Positions 6,387 through 12,429 of a stretch of 12,429 bases of DNA are shown here, piece after piece (positions within the stretch are counted from its first letter, which is position 1; the number at the start of each line of letters is the position of its first letter). A model generated the notes under the pieces. It was not told the origin of the DNA. It was given only the letters and a program-made list of their open reading frames with translations, and made no database searches. Source of the stretch: RGIG3994 sp045589735 (GTDB taxonomy: Bacteria; Bacillota; Clostridia; Oscillospirales; CAG-272); assembly GCA_045589735.1 (NCBI GenBank), contig JAZNPQ010000022.1:1-12429 (forward strand), written 5' to 3'. The position numbers and the translations under genes are program-made.

Positions 6387-7058
6387 TTATCGAGGAATAA
6401 TGCCGATTACGGGTATCTCTAACAGTTTTTTTGCTTCCTCCGCGGTACGTACCGTTTTATCGTTATAAGCAATGAAGAAGCACACCGCAAAGGACAAAAC
6501 AAATCCGATGCCTGCTGCTACGATTGACGGCTTTATGAGATCGGGCTTCTTTTCCTTCGCTATAAATTCCTTGGAAAGACACTCTAATATGTTCTCTTTC
6601 TCATATGATTCTTCAACCATCGGAACAAAAATCTCCGATAGCGATTGGCAGACTTTTTCGGGAATCTCCGTCGAATCATCGGTGACAGTGACCGCCATTA
6701 CAGATGTGCCCTCGGGAACGCTTATAGTTATCATTGACCTGATCTCCGATATAGAGACCGCCATACCGTGCTTTGTGGCGAGCTGCTGTGAGACTCTTGA
6801 AAGCACCTGATCGCTTGTAAGTATTTTCGAATAATTATCTATCTCGGTTTTCTTTGCCTGCTGAAGCGAGCTGATATTGTAGTCATACTTCGTAGTATTA
6901 TTCTTAGACAGGAAGTCTACGCTTGCAGTATACGTCGAGCCTTGAAAGCTTAATACGGCAAACATGACCGACGCGCAAACCAACGGAACCATAATCAGCC
7001 AAACTGCGTGCTTGAATATTGACATTACGAGTGATTTAATGTTTATTTCGTTATTCAT
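6387..7058 (-). CDS. Wzz/CpsC-type chain-length determinant, BY-kinase adaptor
   Basis: A 223-residue inner-membrane protein of the polysaccharide co-polymerase type. TM1 is at about residues 17-37 (WLIMVPLVCASVMFAVLSF). An extracytoplasmic domain of about 150 residues follows, including helices around SLQQAKKTEIDNYSKIL and the phrase TSDQVLSRV. A short Lys/Pro stretch (KEKKPDLIKP) leads to TM2 (about 182-202), and a cytoplasmic tail, VRTAEEAKKLLEIPVIGIIP, resembles the activator tail that contacts BY-kinases. The frame stays open upstream, but ATG 7056-7058 is chosen because AAGGA lies about eight bases before it and the operon promoter (7097-7126) is inside the longer frame. Family members control exopolysaccharide or capsule chain length. 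Here it heads a two-gene operon with the degenerate kinase, with no other capsule genes in view. Confidence 0.88.
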   Translation of the reverse strand: MNNEINIKSLVMSIFKHAVWLIMVPLVCASVMFAVLSFQGSTYTASVDFLSKNNTTKYDYNISSLQQAKKTEIDNYSKILTSDQVLSRVSQQLATKHGMAVSISEIRSMITISVPEGTSVMAVTVTDDSTEIPEKVCQSLSEIFVPMVEESYEKENILECLSKEFIAKEKKPDLIKPSIVAAGIGFVLSFAVCFFIAYNDKTVRTAEEAKKLLEIPVIGIIPR

Positions 7059-7096
7059 TTCCATCTTCCTTTCAATAGATATATATATCCGTTTAT

Positions 7097-7126
7097 ATTC
7101 TATCACAGACAACACCACTTTGTCAA
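7097..7126 (-). promoter_or_regulatory. promoter of the CpsC/CpsD-like operon
   Basis: On the minus strand: TTGACA (complement of 7121-7126), an 18-base spacer and TAGAAT (complement of 7097-7102) with TG in the extended -10 position. Predicted transcription starts near 7090, leaving a leader of about 32 nt with AAAGGAAG before ATG 7058. Confidence 0.82.
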
Positions 7127-7205
7127 GAGCCATTATAAAACACTTTATTAAAATTTCAACTTGGAAAAAATCTTTAACAGTTCTTAACATTTTTTGTAAA
7201 AAGGA

Positions 7206-7234
7206 TTGACTTTTATCGGGGGTAAGGGTATAAT
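7206..7234 (+). promoter_or_regulatory. promoter of cinA
   Basis: TTGACT (7206-7211), a 17-base spacer and TATAAT (7229-7234). Transcription is predicted near 7241, about 25 nt before ATG 7266. The element lies inside the upstream open frame, which rules out the TTG at 7206 as a start codon. Confidence 0.85.
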
Positions 7235-7265
7235 TGACACAACATCTGAAATAACGGTAACAGGT

Positions 7266-8528
7266 ATGAAAAAAGAGATAAAAAACGCCGAAATTCTCTG
7301 TGTCGGAACAGAGCTTTTGCTCGGCGACATAATAAACACAAACGCGGCTTTCCTTTCACGTGAGCTTGCGGCTCTCGGAATAGCGGTGTATCATCAGTCG
7401 GTTGTCGGGGACAATCCAGAAAGACTGAAAAACACACTCGCCTCGGCTCTCGCGCGCGCAGATCTCGTGCTTATCACGGGAGGACTCGGACCGACCTGCG
7501 ATGACCTTACACGTGAGACAACGGCAGAGCTTTTCGGTCGTGAGCTGATTTTTCACCCCGAAATAGCCGAGGAAATACGCGACTACTTTACACATTCGGG
7601 AAGAATTATGCCCGACAATAACCTGCGTCAGGCGATGGTTCCCGACGGCGCGGACGTGCTGTACAACGCCTGCGGTACAGCTCCGGGACTCTGGCTTGAG
7701 GACAAGGACGGTCACGTGGCGGCTATGATGCCGGGTGTTCCGCGCGAGATGGTCGATATGTTCGAAAAGCAGATAAAGCCAAGACTCAAAAAAAGACGTC
7801 ACACAACGATAGTCAGCAGAAATATCCATATTCTCGGTATGGGTGAGTCGGCTGTCGAGTCGGTGCTGAGAGATATGATGGCGGAGGACGTAAATCCCAC
7901 CGTCGCGCCGTACGCCAAGGAGGGCGAGGTCAGAGTAAGAGTCACGGCAAAAGCCGAGACCGAGGACGAGGCCTACGCGCTGTGCGATGAGTCTATCAAA
8001 AAAATACAATCTACCGAGGTAGGTAAATTTATATACGGTATCGACGTAGGCTCGGTCGAAAACGCGCTGGTTCTGGCGCTCAGAAAAAGCGGAAAAACCG
8101 TTTCGTTCGCAGAGTCCTGCACAGGCGGTATGATAGCAAAAAGAGTCGTCGATATCGCGGGATGCTCGGATGTTTTTGTCGGCGGAGCCGTCACTTATGC
8201 AAACGAAGCTAAGATAAAAATACTCGGTGTTTCGCCCGTAACTCTTGAGAAATACGGTGCGGTGTCCGAGGAAACGGCGATAGAAATGGCGAGAGGTATC
8301 CGACTTGCGCTCGGAGCAGATATAGGTCTGTCTGTAACAGGTGTTGCGGGACCCGGTGGCGGAACGCCCGAAAAGCCGGTCGGTACTGTGTTTATAGGTC
8401 TTTCCGACGGGAACGGCGAAAGAGTCAAAAGGCTTGCGCTGTCTTCTCACCGTGACAGAGATTTTCTACGCTCTGTCTCGGCAACAAATGCGCTTCACTT
8501 CGCCCTGATGTCGTTTGACAGCAAATAA
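7266..8528 (+). CDS. cinA: CinA: MoCF-biosynthesis-like domain fused to nicotinamide-nucleotide amidase
   Basis: Cytosolic two-domain protein of 420 residues, normal for full-length CinA. The N-terminal COG1058/MoCF-like domain (about 6-172) carries VGTELLLGDIINTNAAFLS (13-31), TGGLGPTCDDLTRE (71-84) and MPGVPREM (155-162); in the family it is linked to ADP-ribose pyrophosphatase activity. The C-terminal PncC-type amidase domain (about 262-415) has AESCTGG (282-288), VTYANEAK (309-316), SVTGVAGPGGGTPEKPVGTV (356-375) and FIGL. PncC deamidates NMN to nicotinate mononucleotide in pyridine nucleotide salvage. ATG 7266 matches the family N-terminus. Its upstream ribosome binding site is weak (AACGGTAACAGGT) on a short leader, suggesting modest translation. 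It is divergent from the CpsC/CpsD-like operon. There is no terminator before the glycosidase gene 52 bases downstream, so co-transcription is possible although no functional link is evident. Confidence 0.96.
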   Translation: MKKEIKNAEILCVGTELLLGDIINTNAAFLSRELAALGIAVYHQSVVGDNPERLKNTLASALARADLVLITGGLGPTCDDLTRETTAELFGRELIFHPEIAEEIRDYFTHSGRIMPDNNLRQAMVPDGADVLYNACGTAPGLWLEDKDGHVAAMMPGVPREMVDMFEKQIKPRLKKRRHTTIVSRNIHILGMGESAVESVLRDMMAEDVNPTVAPYAKEGEVRVRVTAKAETEDEAYALCDESIKKIQSTEVGKFIYGIDVGSVENALVLALRKSGKTVSFAESCTGGMIAKRVVDIAGCSDVFVGGAVTYANEAKIKILGVSPVTLEKYGAVSEETAIEMARGIRLALGADIGLSVTGVAGPGGGTPEKPVGTVFIGLSDGNGERVKRLALSSHRDRDFLRSVSATNALHFALMSFDSK

Positions 8529-8580
8529 TTTTGTATTCAATTTTTAATTAAATAAATTTTTAATGAGAGAGGTATTAAAA

Positions 8581-11500
8581 ATGCTTTATCCCAGAAGCAA
8601 AGACAAAGAGTTATCACTTGAACTCTTTAAAAACCCTACCTGCGAATATCGGCACGCCCTTCTGGTCGTGGAACTGTGAGCTTGACGAAGAGGAGCTTCT
8701 CTGGCAGATAGATACTCTGCGCGAGATGGGCTTCGGCGGCTTCCACATACACGTTCGTAACGGTATGAAGACAGAGTACATGGGCGAAAAGTTCATGGAT
8801 CTCGTTGAGTCCTGCGTAAACAAGGCAAAGCGTGACAAGATGCTTGCCTGGCTCTACGACGAGGACCGTTGGCCCTCCGGCTTTGCGGGCGGACTTGTAA
8901 CAAGGGACAAGAAGCTAAGAAAGCGTATACTCCTTATGACCGTTAACCCCTTTAACGGAGAGACCGAGGACGGAAAATACATTACATACAGCGTTAACGG
9001 TCAGGAAAAGCGCAAAGCATACAAGGACAGCACGGTTCTTCTTGCACGCTTTGACGTGGTTCTGAATTCCGACGTAACACTTAAATCCTATAAGACTCTT
9101 GCAGACGGTGAAGCTGCAGAGGGAACGGTTTGGTATGCATATCTGTTCACAGCGCTCAGCACACCGAGATTTAATCTCCAGAGCTATGTAAACACCCTCG
9201 ACAAAAAGGCTATCGAGCGCTTTATTGAGACAACTCACGAGCAATATAAGAAGAAGGTCGGTCACGAATTCGGCAAGGTCATTCCCGCCATTTTCACCGA
9301 CGAGCCTCAGCACGACCAAAAGAGAACTCTCAAATTCGCAACAAGCCGCGACGACGTAACTCTTCCTTGGTCTGACGACCTTGACGACACCTTCAAGGCA
9401 ACTTACGGAGATACTCTCATTGACAAGATCCCCGAGCTTTTCTGGGAGCTTCCCAACGGCGAGATCTCGGTAACACGTTATCATTATCACGACCACGTTA
9501 CCGAAAGATTTGCCTCGGCATTTGCCGACACTCTCGGAAATTGGTGTGAATCGAACGGAATTGCTCTCACAGGTCACCTTATGCGTGAGCCCTCGCTCAA
9601 TTCCCAGACGGGTATGATAGGCGAAGCAATGCGCAGCTACCGCAGCTTTACTATTCCGGGTATTGATATTCTTTGCTCGCTTCACGAATATACCACCGCA
9701 AAGCAGGCTCAGTCTGCAACCAACCAGTACGGCCGCGAGGCTATGCTCGACGAGCTCTACGGTGTTACATCCTGGGACTTCGACTTCAGAGGTCACAAGC
9801 TCGACGGTGACTGGCAGGCAGCTCTCGGCGTAACCGTTCGTGTACCTCACCTTGCCTGGGTCTCGATGGAGGGCGAAGCAAAGCGCGACTATCCCGCAGC
9901 TATCAGCTATCAGTCTCCCTGGTATAAGGAATATTCCTACGTTGAAGACCACTTCGCACGTGTAAATACCGCACTTACAAGAGGTAAGCCGGTCGTTAAG
10001 GTCGGTGTTATCCATCCTATTGAAAGCTATTGGCTGCATTGGGGCCCCTCCGAGCAGACCGAAATGGCAAGAAGCGCTCTCGATCAGACCTTCAAGGATA
10101 TGACCGAATGGCTGCTCTTCGGAAGCATCGACTTCGATTACATCAGCGAGGCTCTCCTTCCGAGTCTTTGTGAAAAGGGCTCGGCTCCTCTTAAGGTCGG
10201 CGCAATGGAATACGATGCAATTCTCGTTCCCTCTTGTGAGACTCTTCGCGCGACAACGCTTGAGAGACTCGAAGCCTTCAAGGCTGCCGGCGGTAAGCTC
10301 GTATTTATGGGTGACGCTCCCAAGTATCTTGACGCAGTACCGTCCGACGCTCCCGCGAAGCTTTACGCAGAGTCTCAGAGTATCGCTATCAGCAGAAGCG
10401 CTCTTATCGATGCGTTCAAGGACAACAGAACAGTTGAGATCCGTTCGGATAACGGCGCGCTCAGCGACGATTATATCTACCGCATGAGAGAGGAAGAGGA
10501 CGGCAAGCGTTGGCTCTTCGTTGCTCGCGGTAAGGACCCGAAAACCAAGCATCTTGCATACGTTTACAAGAGAATAGTTACTATCACGGGCAAGTACGCC
10601 GTAACACTTTACGACACGCTTGACGGTGAAGTAAAGCCTATCGCTTATAAGCACGACGCAAACGGCAATACCGTCGTTTCTCTCCGTCTCTATCAGGATG
10701 ACAGCGTGCTTCTCCTCCTCACTCCGACGGACGAGGCTCCCACAGCTCTCCCCGCAGCCCCCAAGACCGAGTCAAAGGCTATCCGCGTTCCTTATTCGGC
10801 AGACTTCAAGCTCGATGAACCGAACGCAATGATACTCGATATGGCAGAGTGGGCTATTGATGACGAGGAGTTCAATCCTCTCGAAGAGATTCTCCGTATC
10901 GACGCAGCGGTCAGAGCCCGTTACGGCTGGACTCCTTGGGGCGGCGGAAGCACACAGCCGTGGCTTCTCCCGAAGGATCCCCCCAACCACACGCTCCGTC
11001 TCCGCTATGAGATCGACAGTGAGATAGAATACAAGGGCGCGTTCCTCGCAATAGAGAATCCCGAAATCGCATCGGTCAAGCTCAACGGAAAGAGTGTAGA
11101 CACGACACCCGTCGGCTACTACGTTGACAAGGCAATAAAGACTATAGCACTTCCGAAGCTCAAGAAGGGCAAGAACCTGCTTGAAGCCGACATTCCTTAC
11201 GGTGAATCGGTTGCAGCTGAGGCTATGTACCTCCTCGGTGAGTTCGGCGTACGTGTCGAGGGCTATCACAGCGTCGTAACAGAGCTTCCTAAGAAGCTTG
11301 CGTACGGTAACATCGTTCCTCAAGGACTTCCCTTCTACAGCGGTAAGCTCTCTTATTGCTTCGACGTTGAAACCAATGGCGGTAAGCTCAGAGTCAGAAC
11401 TCCCCAGTACTGCGCGTCTCTTATCCGCATAAACGTTGACGGACAGAGCAAGCTCGCAACCTTCTCGCCGTATCAGGCAGACTTTGATGTTCCCGCAGGA

Positions 11501-11698
11501 AAGCACAATGTTGAGATAATCGCATACATTCCGAGAACAAACGGCTTCAAGCCGCTTCACGACTCGGATCCGACAGATCCCTACCAGAGCCCTGCAAGAT
11601 GGCGCACGAAGGGTGACAGCTGGAGCTACGAATACAACTTCTCAACCGAAGGCGTTCTCGTTTCTCCCGAGGTATCCGAAATTACTGTAGTTGAATAA
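8581..11698 (+). CDS. large glycosidase-like protein with apparent N-terminal frameshift
   Basis: A probable glycoside hydrolase, distantly like the GH106/GH2-related multidomain enzymes of gut Clostridia. GAGAGGT lies about eight bases before ATG 8581. This frame reads MLYPRSKDKELS...LFKNPTCEYR and then hits TGA at 8677. The family-like continuation GTPFWSWN...GFGGFHIHVRNGM is in the +1 frame from GGC 8651 and stays open to 11698. The break is between 8647 and 8653, as if two bases were lost (CGNGGC to CGGC) or one gained. The restored product is about 1039 residues. In the main frame (counted from 8618) there is a TIM-barrel-like region (about 12-450) with FTDEP (226-230) and LDELYG (377-382) as candidate catalytic acids. 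Next comes a flavodoxin-like region resembling the GH42 trimerisation domain (about 455-650), then beta-sandwich and galactose-binding-like modules (about 780-1000). No signal peptide is seen. Lysine is mostly AAG and codons look optimised for high expression. The substrate is unknown. Confidence 0.75.
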
Positions 11699-11702
11699 TA
11701 AG

Positions 11703-11781
11703 CAAAACAAGGGCTGAGGCAAATGCCTCAGCCCTATTTTATAAACAAAAAGCGTTGTCTTGTTTATAAACACAACACAAC
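11703..11781 (-). ncRNA. possible ~80-nt minus-strand small RNA
   Basis: A predicted promoter (11788-11816) would start a minus-strand transcript near 11781 that ends at the hairpin 11735-11710. No ORF with a ribosome binding site lies in it. The 5' part can fold GTTGT with ACAAC around the palindrome GTTTATAAAC (11762-11771). This is a prediction from promoter and terminator only; the region is AT-rich, so the promoter match may be chance. Confidence 0.3.
11710..11740. terminator. terminator of the glycosidase gene, usable on both strands
   Basis: AGGGCTGAGGC (11710-11720) pairs with GCCTCAGCCCT (11725-11735) around AAAT, followed on the plus strand by ATTTTAT. It sits 11 bases after the glycosidase stop. 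Read on the minus strand the same stem is followed by TTGTTTTG, so it could also end a transcript from the predicted promoter at 11788-11816. Confidence 0.88.
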
Positions 11782-11787
11782 ATTATA

Positions 11788-11816
11788 ATTATATCACACT
11801 TTTTTCTGATTGTAAA
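11788..11816 (-). promoter_or_regulatory. predicted minus-strand promoter in the right intergenic region
   Basis: On the minus strand: TTTACA (complement of 11811-11816), exactly 17 bases, then TATAAT (complement of 11788-11793) with TG in the extended -10 position. It is as good a match as the promoters of the real genes here. It has no protein-coding target before the terminator at 11710-11735. Confidence 0.45.
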
Positions 11817-11890
11817 TAGTTCTTTGTTATAATTCAATAATTTCTGTGTAATAAACAAAAAATAATTGTAAACTTTGTATAGTCTGCCTA

Positions 11891-11919
11891 TTGCAAAAGA
11901 CGATTTTTTTTGGTATAAT
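11891..11919 (+). promoter_or_regulatory. promoter of the right-edge RNA locus
   Basis: TTGCAA (11891-11896), a 17-base spacer, then TATAAT (11914-11919) preceded by TG in the extended -10 position. Predicted transcription starts near 11926, and no long ORF follows on this strand. Confidence 0.75.
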
Positions 11920-12273
11920 ACAAGTGACAAAAGGAAAGAAAAGCAAAAAAGAAAAAGGAAGGTACGGTCCAATGAAAAACTGAGCTTGGACTTCCACACG
12001 AAGGAGACCTTGATAAAGCGGTCCGAACAGTTGAGAAAAAATAACATTGGGGGACACGGCGGTGTAACGCATTTGAATAGAGGTCATCGGGTTTAATAAA
12101 AAAATTCGGTCGATCGGTTCGGAGCGGGGTTTATCCTTTGTCGAAAAGTCGAATTCGCCTTCAGCGAAACGGGGCATGAAGAAAACAAACGGTATTCTCG
12201 TTAGAGAAAAAAATAATGAAAAATATGAGTTTCGAGTAATGCTGGGAAAAAACGTGTGAAGGTAGATAAAGAA

Positions 12274-12320
12274 AAGGAGGATAACAAAAGATGTTAGATA
12301 TCAAGAACGAAGAGAAGTGA
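12274..12320 (+). CDS. 9-codon leader ORF with strong ribosome binding site
   Basis: AAGGAGG (12274-12280) lies ten bases before ATG 12291, the strongest Shine-Dalgarno sequence in the window. The frame reads MLDIKNEEK and stops at TGA 12318-12320. The stop codon lies inside the left arm of the 15-bp hairpin 12313-12362. It may be a leader peptide whose translation opens that hairpin, or the remnant start of a lost gene. The peptide has no obvious run of a regulatory amino acid; it is simply rich in Lys and Glu. Confidence 0.5.
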
Positions 12321-12362
12321 CCCTTGATGGCGGGCTTACAACCGGTGTCAAGGGTCACTTCT
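12313..12362 (+). promoter_or_regulatory. 15-bp hairpin overlapping the leader stop codon
   Basis: AGAAGTGACCCTTGA (12313-12327) pairs perfectly with TCAAGGGTCACTTCT (12348-12362) around a 20-base loop that can add CGG/CCG. It is followed by GGTTTTAT, a weak U-tract, so it may terminate some transcripts or act as the first arm pair of an attenuator. Confidence 0.75.
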
Positions 12363-12379
12363 GGTTTTATGGGTGCTTT

Positions 12380-12401
12380 GAGGGGCTGACCCTCTTTTTT
12401 T
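12380..12401 (+). terminator. intrinsic terminator at the end of the RNA locus
   Basis: GAGGG (12380-12384) pairs with CCCTC (12390-12394) around a five-base loop and is followed by seven T residues (12395-12401). The descending arm also lies in TGACCCT (12387-12393), which can pair instead with AGGGTCA (12351-12357). Confidence 0.8.
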
Positions 12402-12429
12402 ATTTTATGATTCAAATTTTGATTTATCG

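Larger units (their letters stand above)
11926..12401 (+). ncRNA. predicted ~475-nt structured leader or noncoding RNA
   Basis: This stretch has a strong promoter, no long plus-strand ORF and a terminator at its end. I found nested helices by eye. A long-range helix pairs 11991-12000 with 12253-12261 (nine pairs, one bulged C). TCCGAAC (12022-12028) pairs with GTTCGGA (12117-12123). Local hairpins are 11967-11972/11986-11991, 12054-12057/12062-12065, 12154-12158/12164-12168 and 12195-12199/12204-12208. An alternative helix (12006-12011/12080-12085) would form a pseudoknot with the second. Purine-rich single-stranded-looking segments join them. The end carries a Shine-Dalgarno sequence, a 9-codon ORF and two hairpins. 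I checked it against what I remember of tmRNA, SRP RNA, RNase P, T-box and c-di-GMP riboswitches and it did not match. It may be a known orphan class (for example the raiA motif) or a new one. No covariation evidence is available here. Confidence 0.55.

Noticed and set aside
7059..7190. 44-residue N-terminal extension of the Wzz-like protein
   Set aside because: It contains the operon promoter (7097-7126). The second ATG at 7058 has the correctly spaced ribosome binding site.
7206..7265. TTG at 7206 as the start of cinA
   Set aside because: The bases 7206-7234 are the TTGACT/TATAAT promoter, and the added 20 residues do not resemble CinA.
7356..8450. 364-codon minus-strand open frame opposite cinA
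   Set aside because: A Cys/Arg/His-rich translation without motifs, wholly antisense to a clear CinA with all family motifs.
8626..8655. Programmed +1 ribosomal frameshift in the glycosidase gene
   Set aside because: The sequence TAT CGG C offers no re-pairing for the P-site tRNA in the +1 frame. TTTAAAAAC upstream is not in register for a canonical -1 slip and would shift the wrong way. An indel or sequencing error is simpler.
8915..10654. 579-codon open frame on the minus strand inside the glycosidase gene
   Set aside because: It is antisense to a gene with strong domain similarity and biased codons. The composition of the translation is implausible (Cys/Val/Leu/Ser-rich, no recognisable motif), and there is no ribosome binding site. 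Long antisense frames are expected from such codon bias.
11926..12401. tmRNA, SRP RNA, RNase P RNA, T-box or c-di-GMP riboswitch
   Set aside because: The conserved sequences I know for these (for example the T-box GGTGG...GCG bulge or the tmRNA acceptor-like ends) are not present. Membership in less familiar Rfam classes is left open.
11739..12415. Overlapping minus-strand open frames of 84-116 codons in the right intergenic region
   Set aside because: Phe/Leu/Lys-rich translations of AT-rich, poly-A-containing DNA without convincing ribosome binding sites. The plus-strand promoter, structure and terminator explain the region better.

Overview
The window looks like a chromosomal segment of an uncultured, probably gut-associated member of the Clostridia (Bacillota). 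The signs are AGGAGG-type ribosome binding sites, many near-consensus TTGACA/TATAAT promoters (several with an extended TG -10), compact intrinsic terminators, a lipoprotein solute-binding protein with a threonine-rich linker, a large cytoplasmic-type glycosidase and a Gram-positive CpsC/CpsD-type pair. No phage, insertion sequence, CRISPR array, tRNA or rRNA was seen.

Layout. Bases 1-112 hold the 3' end of a plus-strand gene that I recognise as probably GGGtGRT family. A cluster of three hairpins (137-257) follows. Minus strand: an orphan extracellular solute-binding lipoprotein (270-1787) with its own consensus promoter, and typA/bipA (1969-3807, GTG start). Plus strand, divergent from typA: a phosphoglycolate-phosphatase-like HAD hydrolase (3960-4628), then a small, very acidic unknown protein (4686-4937) with its own near-perfect promoter. 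A shared bidirectional terminator separates it from a convergent flavin-reductase-like gene (4987-5487, minus). Next is a two-gene minus-strand operon made of a Wzz/CpsC-like membrane adaptor (6387-7058) and a CpsD/BY-kinase-like ATPase (5589-6344) whose nucleotide-binding motifs are all degraded. Plus strand, divergent from that operon: cinA (7266-8528) and a ~1040-residue glycosidase-like protein (8581-11698) with an apparent frameshift 23 codons after its start. The last 700 bp contain no convincing long gene. A strong promoter (11891-11919) drives a predicted ~475-nt structured transcript that ends in a 9-codon ORF with a strong Shine-Dalgarno sequence and a two-hairpin, attenuator-like terminator region.

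How the genes relate. Most are independent single-gene or two-gene units in alternating orientation, so little shared pathway can be argued. The CpsC/CpsD-like pair is the only clear functional pair, and it stands alone without other capsule genes. The best candidates for something undescribed are the RNA locus at the right edge, with competing TGACCCT/AGGGTCA pairings around a leader-peptide stop codon, and the catalytically degenerate BY-kinase paired with an intact adaptor.
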